A DNA stretch of 64,000 nt from Acidimicrobiales bacterium (GCA_041394185.1 JAWKIQ010000004.1:62001-126000), one strand, 5' to 3'. Numbered from the stretch's first letter, positions 34,059-43,642 are shown. Program-made: numbers and translations. Notes: generated from the letters alone by a model not told the origin.

Positions 34059-35843
34059 ATGGAACTGTCGCGCATACGCAACTTCTCGATCATCGCCCAC
34101 ATCGACCACGGCAAGTCGACGCTCTCGGACCGCATCCTCGAGCTGACCCACGCCGTGGCCGACCGTGAGATGCGCGCCCAATACCTCGACACCATGGACA
34201 TCGAGCGCGAGCGCGGCATCACCATCAAGGCCCAGAACGTCAGGGTCAACTGGAACGACCACGTATTGCACCTGATCGACACCCCCGGCCACGTCGACTT
34301 CGGGTACGAGGTCAGCCGCTCGCTGGCCGCGTGTGAGGGCGTGGTGCTGGTGGTCGACGCGGCCCAGGGCATCGAGGCCCAGACGCTGGCCAACTGCTAC
34401 CAGGCCCTCGAACACGACCTCGAGATCGTCGCCTGCCTGAACAAGATCGATCTACCCGCCGCCGACCCCGACCTGTACGCCGGCGAGATCGAGCAGGTTC
34501 TGGGCATCCCCGCAGACGAGATCTTGCGCATCAGCGCCAAAACGGGCCAGGGTGTACCCGAGTTGCTCGATGCCATCGTCGAGCGAATCCCGCCGCCCGT
34601 GGGCGATGTCGACGCCCCGCTTCAGGCCCTGATCTTCGACAGCTACTTCGACCAGTACCGCGGTGTTGTGTCGTCGGTTCGGGTGATGAACGGCCAGATG
34701 CACTCGCGCGAGAAGGTGCGGTTCATGCAGGCTGGCGGGGTTCACGAAGCCGAGGAGATCGGCGTTCGGGTGCCCGCGCCGATGAAGGTCGACACCCTGG
34801 GCCCAGGCGAGGTCGGCTACCTGATCGCGGGTATCAAGGACGTCGGCGAGGCCAAGTCGGGCGAGACGGTGACAACGGCGTCGAAGGGCGCCGACAAACC
34901 ACTGCCCGGCTATCTGGAACCCAAGCCGATGGTGTTCTGTGGTCTGTATCCGGTAGAGGGCGACGACTTCGCCGACCTGCGCGAGGCCCTCGAGAAGCTC
35001 AAGCTCAACGATGCGTCGATCACGTTCGAACCCGAGACCTCGGGCGCCCTCGGTTTCGGGTTTCGCACCGGCTTCCTCGGCCTGTTGCACATGGAGATCG
35101 TGCGCGAGCGGCTCGAGCGCGAGTTCGACCTGGCGCTGATCGCCACCGCACCCTCGGTCGAATACCGCATCACCACCAAGGGCGGCGACGTCATTGCGGT
35201 CGACAACCCCAGCGAACTGCCCGACATGTCCGACGTCGAAGTCATCTTAGAACCGATGCTGAAGATCAGCGTCTTGACGCCCACCGACTACACCGGCCAG
35301 GTCATGGAGCTGTGCCAGAGCCGTCGCGGCAACATGACCCGCATGGAGTACCTGTCGCCCGAGCGGGTCGAGCTGGCCTACGAGATTCCGCTGGCCGAGG
35401 TGGTCACCGACTTCTTCGACCAGCTGAAGAGCCGCACCCAGGGCTACGCGTCGCTCGACTACGAGCCGTCCGACTACCAGGCGGCCAAGCTGGTGAAGGT
35501 CGACATCTTGTTGAACGCCCAGCCGGTCGATGCTTTCAGCACCATCGTGCACACCGACAAGGCATACGACTATGGGCGGCGGATGGCCGAGAAGCTGCGC
35601 GAGCTGATTCCTCGCCAGCTGTTCGATGTGCCCATCCAGGCTGCCATCGGCGGCCGCATCATCGCCCGCGAGACGGTCAAGGCCAAGCGCAAGGACGTGC
35701 TGGCCAAGTGCTACGGCGGCGACATCACGCGCAAGCGCAAGCTCCTCGAGCGCCAGAAAGAGGGCAAGAAGCGCATGAAGTCGATCGGTCGTGTCGAGGT
35801 GCCTCAAGAAGCGTTCGTGTCGGCGCTGAAGCTCGACGACTAG
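34059..35843 (+). CDS. lepA: Elongation factor 4 (back-translocating GTPase)
   Basis: 594 residues. GTPase motifs: G1 AHIDHGKSTL, switch regions RGITIKAQNV and DTPGHVDFGYEV, NKIDLPAADPD. The LepA-specific C-terminal domain is complete (YATLDY-like YASLDYEPSDYQAAKLVKVD; GGDITRKRKLLERQKEGKKR). It acts on stalled or newly assembling ribosomes. The lepA/rpsT divergence is typical. Confidence 0.98.
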   Translation: MELSRIRNFSIIAHIDHGKSTLSDRILELTHAVADREMRAQYLDTMDIERERGITIKAQNVRVNWNDHVLHLIDTPGHVDFGYEVSRSLAACEGVVLVVDAAQGIEAQTLANCYQALEHDLEIVACLNKIDLPAADPDLYAGEIEQVLGIPADEILRISAKTGQGVPELLDAIVERIPPPVGDVDAPLQALIFDSYFDQYRGVVSSVRVMNGQMHSREKVRFMQAGGVHEAEEIGVRVPAPMKVDTLGPGEVGYLIAGIKDVGEAKSGETVTTASKGADKPLPGYLEPKPMVFCGLYPVEGDDFADLREALEKLKLNDASITFEPETSGALGFGFRTGFLGLLHMEIVRERLEREFDLALIATAPSVEYRITTKGGDVIAVDNPSELPDMSDVEVILEPMLKISVLTPTDYTGQVMELCQSRRGNMTRMEYLSPERVELAYEIPLAEVVTDFFDQLKSRTQGYASLDYEPSDYQAAKLVKVDILLNAQPVDAFSTIVHTDKAYDYGRRMAEKLRELIPRQLFDVPIQAAIGGRIIARETVKAKRKDVLAKCYGGDITRKRKLLERQKEGKKRMKSIGRVEVPQEAFVSALKLDD

Positions 35844-35875
35844 CCAACAGCGCCTAACGAGCAGCGTTCAATCGC

Positions 35876-36160
35876 TCACCACTTGAGACCCAGCGAGCCG
35901 CCGAGTTTGGCAGAGTCGACCTTCCATCCGTCGCCGAGCTTGAGGGTCTCGCCCTCCTCGATCTTCCATCGCTGGGCGCCGCCGTCGGGTCGACCGCCCC
36001 AGCCCTTGCCGTCGAACGAGAACCCCGACACCTCGTCGTCGGCAGCAGCGGCCCGCTCGAGTATTCCGCCCAGCACCGCCTGTTCGGCCTCGGTCAGATC
36101 GAGGCTGTCGAGCTTTGCCGCCAGGCTCTCTACGTCTTCCTTGGTGAATTCGGTGCTCAT
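35876..36160 (-). CDS. 94-residue protein with a leader-peptide-like N-terminus
   Basis: The first ~48 residues (MSTEFTKEDVESLAAKLDSL, then DLTEAEQAVLGGILERAAA) form an acidic amphipathic helix. It ends at DDEVSGF, followed by a Gly/Trp/Lys-rich segment (DGKGWGGRPDGGAQRW and GWKVDSAKLGGSLGLKW). This two-part shape resembles small actinobacterial proteins with a peptide-leader-like helix. No maturation enzyme is adjacent apart from the TPR-methyltransferase upstream on the same strand (53 bp gap). It has no cysteines. Function is unknown; it may simply be a small cytoplasmic protein. Confidence 0.65.
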   Translation of the reverse strand: MSTEFTKEDVESLAAKLDSLDLTEAEQAVLGGILERAAAADDEVSGFSFDGKGWGGRPDGGAQRWKIEEGETLKLGDGWKVDSAKLGGSLGLKW

Positions 36161-36213
36161 GAGTCTCCGATCTGGGGGTTGGTTGCGTGCATGACGACCG
36201 TGCTGGTGGACGG

Positions 36214-37251
36214 TTACGCCTGCGGACGAGGCTTGTACGCTGTGACCACGAATCCGTCGACTGGTTGGCCACCTTCGTTGCGCAAGACGTCGGGCGACAA
36301 CGCCACCAGGTCGAGCCCGGCTTTCGCGATCGAACCACGAAGGTGCTCGCGCGAATGGGCGAACCTGCCGTGGTGTTGCAGCGAGTAGGCGGCCTCAGGT
36401 GAGGGGTCGGCTTCGACGCTGAACACCAGCGTTCCTCCGCGCGCCAGCGCCAATGCCGCAGCACCGAGCACGGCCGTCAGATCTCCGAAGTAGATCAGCA
36501 CGTCGGCCGACGCGATCACGTCGAATCGATCTGGGCCATCGCCGAGGTAACCGGTGAGCTCGTTTTGGATCAGCTCGTCATAACAACCCCGCTCGCGGGC
36601 GTGTTGCAACATGGCGCCCGACAGGTCGACCCCCGTGAGGGTCTGGGCGAAAGGCCGCAGGCCCGGGCCACACAGGCCTGTTCCGCATCCGGCGTCGAGC
36701 ACGCGCAGGTCGGCCCGTGCATCCCCGACCGCCTCGCCAACAGCGTCGACCACGAGCTCTGGAGCGCGATAGCCCAGCCGGCCCAGCGACTGGTCGAACG
36801 AGGCTGCGTAGCCATCGAACAGAACGGTCACATAGTCGTCGTCGGCCCGCTCTGGTGTCGGCGCCGAGCCGCACGCTGCCAGCATGTGCCGCCCGATGGG
36901 GTCGTCTGGGTGCATTGCGACCCAGCGACTGACCACACCGATGGCCTCGTCTCGCTTGCCTGCGTGATGCAGCAGCCTGACCAGGATGTCGGCCTCACGA
37001 GGCGAGTACCCGCCCAGTTGGGCAGCGGTCGAGTAGGCGCTGAGCGCGTCGTCATGGCGTCCCAGGTCGGCGAGTACGTCGCCGAGGAAGTGATGCGCCG
37101 CGGTGTTGGCCGTGTCGAACGAGACCGCTTCGCGGTAGGTCTCCTCAGCTTCTGCGACTCGGCCCGAGTTGCGCAGGACGTGCCCGGCGGCCGTCATCAG
37201 GAGGCTCGTGCGCCTCGAATCTCGCGCCCGTGGGTTGTCGGCGGCTGTCAC
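36214..37251 (-). CDS. TPR-containing SAM-dependent methyltransferase
   Basis: About 345 residues from the GTG at 37251. Residues 1-130 hold TPR-like helices (AEAEETYREAVSFDTANTAA, DDALSAYSTAAQLGGYSPRE). DYVTVLFDGYAASFDQSLGR leads into a class I methyltransferase domain with motif I VLDAGCGTGLCGPGL near residue 195, GVDLSGAMLQHARERG, and ADVLIYFGDLTAVLGAAALA. Family members with this layout are common but their substrates are unknown. It diverges from fadD and precedes the 94-residue gene. Confidence 0.85.
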   Translation of the reverse strand: MTAADNPRARDSRRTSLLMTAAGHVLRNSGRVAEAEETYREAVSFDTANTAAHHFLGDVLADLGRHDDALSAYSTAAQLGGYSPREADILVRLLHHAGKRDEAIGVVSRWVAMHPDDPIGRHMLAACGSAPTPERADDDYVTVLFDGYAASFDQSLGRLGYRAPELVVDAVGEAVGDARADLRVLDAGCGTGLCGPGLRPFAQTLTGVDLSGAMLQHARERGCYDELIQNELTGYLGDGPDRFDVIASADVLIYFGDLTAVLGAAALALARGGTLVFSVEADPSPEAAYSLQHHGRFAHSREHLRGSIAKAGLDLVALSPDVLRNEGGQPVDGFVVTAYKPRPQA

Positions 37252-37363
37252 TGGGCTTCTCCTGTCCTTCGACCCTCGAGACGCCCCAACGCAGTCGCGG
37301 TTACGCGACCGAATCGGCCAGCGGCCAGGAGCGACATGGGTCACACCCACCTATGATCTGTGC

Positions 37364-38932
37364 ATGAAGGAACTCGTCTATCCGCGCATCTTCTATCCGG
37401 CCATCGATAAGTACGGAGACAAGGAGGTGATGGTCTCGGGCGGGTATCGAGCCACGATGCGAGAACACGCAGATCGTGTTCTTCGCCTGTGCGATGTGCT
37501 CGCCAATCGCCTCGGTGTAGGCCCCACCGATCGGTTCGCCGTCATGGCGCTGAATGGTCACCAATACGAGGAGCTCTATCACGCGGCGTTCCTTGGCGCC
37601 GGCGTCATCAACCCGCTGAACCTGCGTCTTGCGGGCAAGGAACTCGACTACATCATCCGCGACTCTGGCACCGAGGTCATCTTCGTCGATGCGTTCTTCG
37701 CGGGTCTGATCGACCAGGCCATCACCCAATCGGGCGACAGCCCTTTGCGCCACGTTGTGCTGATCGGCGATGGCGACGTTCCTCACACGTCCAAGTACGA
37801 GGACCTGCTGTCCGACGCCACCCCCACGCGCCCCGAAGAGCCCGAGGAGGACTCGCCGGTGGTGTTGATGTACACGGGTGGCACGACCGGCCTGCCCAAG
37901 GGTGTGCTGCTGGACCAGCGTGCAGAGATGCTGAACGTGTATCACTCGGGTGTGGCCCTGGGCGGCATCGACGAGGATGCCGTGTATCTGATGCAGACGC
38001 CGATGTTCCACGCCGCATCGATGGTTGGCATCTTGGCCATAGCCCCGTTGGGGGGCCGCACGGTGTTCATCCCGCTGTTCGACCCGGCGGGGGTAATCGC
38101 CCTGACCCAGGCCGAGCAGATCACGCAGACGGTCATGGTGCCGACGATGATCGGCATGGTGCTGCAGCACCCCGACTATTCACCCGAGAAATTGGCCAGC
38201 TGGCAGAAGTTGACCTACGGGGCCTCGCCGATGCCCGCTGCCATCCTCGACCGCCTGCTCGCCGACCTTCCAGGAGTCGAGCTGACCCAGGGTTACGGCA
38301 TGACCGAGGCATCTGCGGTGCTGACCTTCCTGAGCGGCAAAGACCACGTCGCCGGCAGCCCGCGCCTGCGCTCTGTGGGCCAGCCGGTCATCGGTGTCGA
38401 GCTGTCGATTCAGGACGAGGAGGGCAACGTGTTGCCCCAGGGCGAGATCGGCGAGGTCTGCGCCAAGGCCGGCAACTTCATGATCGAATACTGGAACAAG
38501 CCCGAAGCCACCGAGGAGGTGTTCCGCGGCGGCTGGTACCACACAGGCGACGCCGGCTATCTCGACGAGAACGGCTATCTGTTCCTGGTCGACAGGGTCA
38601 AGGACATGATCGTGTCGGGCGGCGAGAACGTCTATTCGGCCGAGGTCGAGTCGGCGATTTCGACCCACCCGGCCGTGGCCCAGGTTGCCGTCATCGGCAT
38701 TCCTCACGAGCTGTGGGGCGAGCAGGTGCACGCCATCATCGTGCCCAACCCCGACACCGAGGTCACCGCCGAGGAGATCATCGCCTACGCCCGCGAGTCG
38801 ATCGCCGGCTACAAGGTGCCCAAGAGCGTCGAGTTCCGCGCCGAGCCGCTGCCCCTGTCGGGTGCCATGAAGGTGCTCAAGCGCGAGCTGCGGGCGCCCT
38901 ACTGGGAAGGTCACGACAAGGGCATCAACTGC
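37364..38932 (+). CDS. Acyl-CoA synthetase (AMP-forming), stop codon missing
   Basis: About 523 residues of recognisable protein. Activates a fatty or other carboxylic acid to acyl-CoA through an acyl-adenylate. Motifs are VVLMYTGGTTGLPKGVLLDQ (P-loop), YGMTEASAVL, GWYHTGDAGYLDENGYLFLV and the C-terminal catalytic lysine region PLSGAMKVLKRELR. The protein should end at GHDKGIN, where the family usually stops. The next codon here is TGC (38930-38932) instead of a stop, and the frame stays open into hrcA to 40054. The end given is where homology stops. It is a one-base loss of a TGA, or a sequencing error, or a true fusion. Confidence 0.85.
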
Positions 38933-38939
38933 GGGTGTT

Positions 38940-38969
38940 GGGTCCGGCTGCCACTGTGCGGCCGGACCC
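38940..38969 (+). terminator. GC hairpin between fadD-type gene and hrcA
   Basis: A perfect 9-bp stem (GGGTCCGGC with GCCGGACCC) and a 12-base loop, directly after the point where the acyl-CoA synthetase should stop. It supports the view that the two genes were separate transcription units. Confidence 0.55.
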
Positions 38970-39034
38970 GCCGCCCGCGGCCCCGGCGGTTCGGGCCACG
39001 ATCCTTCTATGATCACCGGGAGGGTAGGACAGTC

Positions 39035-40054
39035 ATGGCAGCCGACGTTCACGATTCCGACGAGCTCGACGATCGCAAGGCCTCGGTGCTGCGCGCTGTG
39101 GTCGAGCAGTACATCGGCACCGCGCAACCCGTCGGTTCGGGCGCATTGGTGCGCGAAGCCGGGCTGGGGGTTTCGTCGGCCACCATTCGCAACGAGATGT
39201 CGGCGTTGGAGAACCTGGGGTTCCTCCACCAGCCCCACACCAGCGCCGGGCGGGTGCCCACAGAAAAGGGCTATCGCTACTTTGTCGACCAGATGGGCGG
39301 CGAGGGGTCTCTGGCCCCCACCGAGGTCCGCAAAGTACGCGACTTCTTCATGCTGGCCCAGGGTGCAATCGAAGACCGCCTGCGCAGCACGTCGAAGCTG
39401 CTTTCGTCGCTGACCCCCTATACCGGTGTGGTCGTAGGCCCCAGCCACGACCCGGCCACCATTCGGTCTGTACAGGTCGTGTTGCTTGCCCCTGGTCGGG
39501 CGCTGGTGGTTCTGGTCCTGTCCAGCGGCACGGTCGAACGTCACGACTTCGAGGTGGCCGAGACTGTCGACGACGCAGCGGCAGGGGCTGCCACCGTGGC
39601 GCTGTCCAAGCTGCTCATCGGCCAAACGCCGACCGCACGTCTCGACCGAATTCCAACGGGTCACGAGTCGACCGACGCCGTGGTCGACGCAGCCCTGATG
39701 GCCATCGGTGCGGTCTCAGACGGGTCGCAGGTGTTCGTGGGCAGCGCGGCCAACATGGCAGCCCAGTTCGAGGCCGTCGAGACGGTGCGCAGTGTTCTGA
39801 CCATCCTCGAGCAGCAGCTCGTGGTGGTCACCATGATCAAGGACCTGCTCGATCGTGGCCTATCGGTTGCGATCGGGTCAGAGACCGGGCTGCCCTTCGC
39901 CGAGTGCTCGGTCGTGCTGGCACCGTTGGAGGTCGATGGTCAACGCGCCGGATCGGTTGGCGTCTTGGGTCCGACCCGTATGGACTATCCGCGGGCTCTG
40001 GCGGCGGTGAATGTGGTCAGCGAAACCCTTGGCGAGTCTCTGTCAGAGTCGTGA
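39035..40054 (+). CDS. hrcA: Heat-inducible transcription repressor HrcA
   Basis: 339 residues from the ATG at 39035, which has a strong ribosome-binding site (GGGAGGGTAGG). N-terminal winged helix (RKASVLRAVVEQYIGTAQPV, SSATIRNEMSALENLGFLHQ, HTSAGRVPTEKGYRYFVD). It represses chaperone operons by binding CIRCE elements. dnaJ follows 62 bp downstream, a common pairing. It is in frame with the acyl-CoA synthetase upstream with no stop between. I saw no CIRCE element in the upstream region. Confidence 0.95.
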   Translation: MAADVHDSDELDDRKASVLRAVVEQYIGTAQPVGSGALVREAGLGVSSATIRNEMSALENLGFLHQPHTSAGRVPTEKGYRYFVDQMGGEGSLAPTEVRKVRDFFMLAQGAIEDRLRSTSKLLSSLTPYTGVVVGPSHDPATIRSVQVVLLAPGRALVVLVLSSGTVERHDFEVAETVDDAAAGAATVALSKLLIGQTPTARLDRIPTGHESTDAVVDAALMAIGAVSDGSQVFVGSAANMAAQFEAVETVRSVLTILEQQLVVVTMIKDLLDRGLSVAIGSETGLPFAECSVVLAPLEVDGQRAGSVGVLGPTRMDYPRALAAVNVVSETLGESLSES

Positions 40055-40116
40055 ATCGCGGTTCGCGATCTGCCATTGGGTAGGGACTGGTTCGATTAGC
40101 TGTCACAATTGCTGGC

Positions 40117-41244
40117 GTGTCCGGTGACTACTACGAACTCCTCGGCGTATCGCGCAGCGCCACGTCCGAAGAGCTGAAGAAGGCGTACCGGAAGCTGGCC
40201 AGACAGCTGCACCCCGACGCCAACCCAGACGATCCAGAGGCCGAGGCCAAGTTCAAGGAGGTCTCGACCGCGTACGCGGTTCTGAGCGATCCTGACAAAC
40301 GCGCCAACTACGACCGCTACGGTGAGGCTGGTGTAGGAGCGGGCTTCGACCCCTTCGGTGGCCAGGGATTCGGCAGCATCAACGACATCTTCGAGATGTT
40401 CTTCGGCGGTCAGAACCCCTTCGGTGGCGGCGCTGGTCGGGGTCGCCCCGCCGGCCCGCCGCGAGGCGCCGATCAAGAGGTCGTTGCGACGCTGACCTTC
40501 GAGCAAGCGGTGTTCGGCGCCGAGATGCCCATCTCTCTACGCACTGCCCTGCGCTGCGAGGTTTGTGATGGCTCAGGTGCGTCCGAGGGCAGTTCGGTCG
40601 CTACCTGTGGCACATGCAACGGCATGGGGCAGGTGCGCCAGGTTCGACAGTCGATCCTGGGCCAGATGGTCACCACCGGAATGTGCCCCGAATGCAACGG
40701 TCAGGGAACGGTGATACCCGACCCGTGCCGCGAATGTGGCGGCGAGGGGCGCATCATCAGCGACGAGGAACTAGAGGTGCGGGTGCCTGCGGGCGTCAAC
40801 ACCGGTTCGACCTTGCGCCTCACCGGCAGGGGAGCCGTAGGCCAGCGCGGTGGCCCACCGGGCGATCTCTACGTGCACGTCCAGGTTCAGGCGCACGAGC
40901 GCTTCGAACGCGACGGAGACCACCTGTTCTGCGAGGTCGACGTCTCCGTGGCACAAGCAATACTCGGCGCAGAGATCGAACTGGAGACCCTCGACGGTGT
41001 CGAGACCCTCGAGATCCGCCCCGGCACTCAGCCCGGCGAGGTCATCAGGCTGCGCGGGCTTGGCGTTCCGAGGCTGGAGGGCCGCGGTCGCGGCGACCTG
41101 CACGTGTCGCTTCGGGTGGTCGTGCCCACGAAGTTGCCTCACGAGCAGGAAGACCTGATCCGCAAACTGGCCGACCTGCGAAGCGAATCGGTCAAAGGCC
41201 CAGACGAGGGCTTCTTGTCGAAGATCAAGTCGGCGTTCCGGTAA
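40117..41244 (+). CDS. dnaJ: Chaperone protein DnaJ
   Basis: 375 residues from a GTG. J domain with HPD (LARQLHPDANPDDPEAEAKF), a Gly/Phe-rich linker (FGGGAGRGRPAGPPRG) and four CxxCxGxG zinc repeats (CEVCDGSG, CGTCNGMG, CPECNGQG, CRECGGEG). The C-terminal substrate-binding domains follow. It is the Hsp70 co-chaperone; as the second gene after hrcA it is the HrcA-linked dnaJ paralogue typical of actinobacteria (DnaJ2 type). Confidence 0.96.
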   Translation: MSGDYYELLGVSRSATSEELKKAYRKLARQLHPDANPDDPEAEAKFKEVSTAYAVLSDPDKRANYDRYGEAGVGAGFDPFGGQGFGSINDIFEMFFGGQNPFGGGAGRGRPAGPPRGADQEVVATLTFEQAVFGAEMPISLRTALRCEVCDGSGASEGSSVATCGTCNGMGQVRQVRQSILGQMVTTGMCPECNGQGTVIPDPCRECGGEGRIISDEELEVRVPAGVNTGSTLRLTGRGAVGQRGGPPGDLYVHVQVQAHERFERDGDHLFCEVDVSVAQAILGAEIELETLDGVETLEIRPGTQPGEVIRLRGLGVPRLEGRGRGDLHVSLRVVVPTKLPHEQEDLIRKLADLRSESVKGPDEGFLSKIKSAFR

Positions 41245-41252
41245 CACCACCA

Positions 41253-41960
41253 ATGGCCAATCCGGGCGATCATCCCGACGGCTCGGGCGGACCTCACGTG
41301 TTCGTCGACGACGTCGAACAGCCGGTGCTGAGCGAGCAAGACCTTCATCATCTCGGCCGCGTGCGGCGCTTGCGCGAAGGCGATGCGATTACCGTCAGCG
41401 ACGGATGCGGCCGGTGGCGTGCGGCGCGATTTGGCGCCGAACCGACGCCCGCTGGCGACGTGGTCACGGTCGCGAGACCGGCGCCCCTGATCACCATCGG
41501 CATCACCGCCGTGAAGGGTGACCGCACCTCCTGGGCCATCCAAAAGCTCACCGAGTTGGGCGTTGACCGCATAGCCATAATCGAGTCGTCACGCTCGGTG
41601 GTTCGGTGGCGCGAAGCCAAGGCCGACAAGGCCCTCGAGCGTCTCGATGCCGTCGCTCGAAGCGCTGCGTGTCAGTCGCGTCGGGTCTGGCTGCCAGAGG
41701 TGGTCGGGCCGATAGCTGCCGCAGAGGCTCTCGGATGGGCGGGTGCAGCCGTCGCTCAGAAGGGTGGAGAGGCTCCGTCCTCGATGAATCACACCCTGCT
41801 CATCGGACCCGAAGGAGGCTGGACCGAGGCCGAGTTGGAGGCTGCTGCCCACAGAGTGGATCTGGGTCCTGGCGTGCTTCGCGCCGAAACTGCAGCGGTG
41901 GCTGGTGCGACCCTCCTTTGCGGAATTCGTGGCCATTTGGTGCGCGGCCACGCAGAGTGA
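41253..41960 (+). CDS. rsmE: 16S rRNA (uracil-1498-N3)-methyltransferase
   Basis: 235 residues from the ATG at 41253, 8 bp after dnaJ. SPOUT methyltransferase that modifies U1498 of 16S rRNA. Signatures are KGDRTSWAIQKLTELGVDRI, LLIGPEGGWTEAELEAA and the knot LGPGVLRAETAAVAG. An N-terminal PUA-like domain starts HVFVDDVEQPVLSEQDLHHL. hrcA-dnaJ-rsmE is a conserved actinobacterial order. Confidence 0.95.
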   Translation: MANPGDHPDGSGGPHVFVDDVEQPVLSEQDLHHLGRVRRLREGDAITVSDGCGRWRAARFGAEPTPAGDVVTVARPAPLITIGITAVKGDRTSWAIQKLTELGVDRIAIIESSRSVVRWREAKADKALERLDAVARSAACQSRRVWLPEVVGPIAAAEALGWAGAAVAQKGGEAPSSMNHTLLIGPEGGWTEAELEAAAHRVDLGPGVLRAETAAVAGATLLCGIRGHLVRGHAE

Positions 41961-42041
41961 GCTAGGGTGCTGGTCGATTCATCAGCGGGCACATTGCCAC
42001 TCGGCGCCAGAGCCGAGGGTTTGACGTAGGAAGTAACGACG

Positions 42042-42560
42042 ATGTCAGACATCGATCTCACCTCTGAGAGCGAAGAAGACTCCGCCTATGGGAAGCGGGT
42101 CGGCGAGCGCTTGCGCGCCATCCGGCGCCAAAAGCGGATGTCGCTGCAAGATGTAGAGGCCGAATCGTCGCACGAGTTCAAGGCGTCGGTGCTAGGTGCC
42201 TACGAGCGGGGAGAGCGCGCCATCTCGGTTCCGCGCTTGCACCGCCTGGCTCGTTTCTACAACGTCCCGGTGTCGCAGCTGCTGCCGCGTTCCGACGACG
42301 ACAACGACATCGAGGGCGTCGACAGTCGTGAAGACGCCAACGTCACCATCGATCTGACCCGTCTCGAGTCGATGCAAGGGCCCGACGCAGCGATGCTGAC
42401 GCGTTACCTGTCGATGATTCAGATGCAGCGCCAAGACTTCAACGGTCGCATGCTGACGATCCGCCGGGACGATCTGCGGGCCATCGCCTGCATCCTCGAT
42501 ACCAGCGTCGATTCAGCCTCCACGCGGCTGTCCGACCTGGGTCTGCGCCTCGGCGGCTGA
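42042..42560 (+). CDS. BldD-like regulator with c-di-GMP signature
   Basis: 172 residues. The N-terminal HTH_XRE domain (YGKRVGERLRAIRRQKRMSL, SVLGAYERGERAISVPRL) matches the BldD/AraC-less XRE pattern. The C-terminal domain has RQD-N8-RRDD (residues ~140-155), the RxD-X8-RxxD signature that in Streptomyces BldD binds tetrameric cyclic di-GMP and drives dimerisation. The DNA-binding domain is also close to BldD. In Streptomyces BldD represses development; in this organism the regulon is unknown. hemW follows 14 bp after. Confidence 0.9.
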   Translation: MSDIDLTSESEEDSAYGKRVGERLRAIRRQKRMSLQDVEAESSHEFKASVLGAYERGERAISVPRLHRLARFYNVPVSQLLPRSDDDNDIEGVDSREDANVTIDLTRLESMQGPDAAMLTRYLSMIQMQRQDFNGRMLTIRRDDLRAIACILDTSVDSASTRLSDLGLRLGG

Positions 42561-42574
42561 GGGCAACGCGCCTC

Positions 42575-43642
42575 GTGGGCGCTGGCATCTACATCCACGT
42601 TCCGTTCTGTGAGCGACGCTGCGACTATTGCGCGTTCGCGACCTGGACCGACCGCCACGAACTGACCGAGCGATACTTCGCGGCTCTCGTGACCGCGGCC
42701 CAAGCGGTCCCAGCCGATTTTGGACCCATAACCTCGGTCTTCGTCGGAGGCGGCACTCCCAACCTCGCTCCGCCCGAGCTGCTGATGGCTGTGATCGACG
42801 AGCTCGATCTTGCCCCCGGCGCCGAAGTCACCGTCGAGTGCAACCCTGACCTGGTCACGGTGGCACAGATGCAGACCTACGCAGCCCACGGTGTCGAGCG
42901 CATATCCATGGGCGTCCAGTCGATGGTGCCTCACGTGCTCCAGGCGCTTGGCCGCACCCACGATCCCGCCAACGTGCGCTCGGCCGTGGAGGCGGTCAGG
43001 GCTGCGGGCATCGCCCGCCTCAATCTCGACCTGATCTACGGCGCGGCGGGCGAGTCGCTCGAAGATTGGGGCCAGACGCTTCAGCGAGCGATCGCCCTGG
43101 AACCCGATCACGTCAGCGCCTACGGGCTGACAGTCGAGCCCGGCACCCCGCTGGCCGACGATCCGAGCCGACATCCAGACGACGACGATCAAGCCGACAA
43201 ATATCGCATGGCAGATGCTGCGCTGACCGAGGCAGGCCTGGCCAACTACGAGATCTCGAACTGGGCGCGTCCAGGTCAAGAGTGTCGCCACAACCTGCTC
43301 TATTGGACCCAGGGCGACTATCTGGGCCTTGGCTGCGCCGCCCACTCACACGTCGGCGGTCGCCGTTTCTGGAGCGTTCGTACCCCCGAGCGATTCATTC
43401 GAGCCATCGAGCGGGGCGACGGCGTCGAGGCCGGCTCCGAAGTGCTCGACGGTGCCGAAAGAGCGGTCGAGGCTCTGCAGTTGGCGATCCGCCTCGCCGA
43501 TGGTGTCGACGCCGAGGTGATTCCTCCCGAGGTCGAACACCTGGTGCAGGTGGGGGCTGACGGCCGAGCCAGGCTGACGTTGGAAGGGCGGCTCTTGGCC
43601 AACGAGGTCGCTGTTCGCCTGGAGCCCCGCCAGCGCAACTAG
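42575..43642 (+). CDS. hemW: Radical SAM heme chaperone HemW
   Basis: 355 residues from a GTG. The Fe-S cluster motif CERRCDYC lies in YIHVPFCERRCDYCAFAT near the start. FVGGGTPNLAPPELL, RISMGVQSMVPHVLQALGR and NLDLIYGAAGESLEDW are family signatures. The CxxxCxxC cluster and the absence of the extra cysteine of HemN mark it as HemW, which delivers heme to target proteins. The 3' end overlaps the converging SARP gene by 4 bases. Confidence 0.93.
   Translation: MGAGIYIHVPFCERRCDYCAFATWTDRHELTERYFAALVTAAQAVPADFGPITSVFVGGGTPNLAPPELLMAVIDELDLAPGAEVTVECNPDLVTVAQMQTYAAHGVERISMGVQSMVPHVLQALGRTHDPANVRSAVEAVRAAGIARLNLDLIYGAAGESLEDWGQTLQRAIALEPDHVSAYGLTVEPGTPLADDPSRHPDDDDQADKYRMADAALTEAGLANYEISNWARPGQECRHNLLYWTQGDYLGLGCAAHSHVGGRRFWSVRTPERFIRAIERGDGVEAGSEVLDGAERAVEALQLAIRLADGVDAEVIPPEVEHLVQVGADGRARLTLEGRLLANEVAVRLEPRQRN

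Noticed and set aside
37169..37363. Start of the acyl-CoA synthetase at 37169
   Set aside because: The extra 65 codons are antisense to the TPR-methyltransferase start and show no similarity to the family; the ATG at 37364 fits the family start.
38933..39034. CIRCE element (TTAGCACTC-N9-GAGTGCTAA) near hrcA
   Set aside because: No such sequence is present; the only structure is a GC hairpin.
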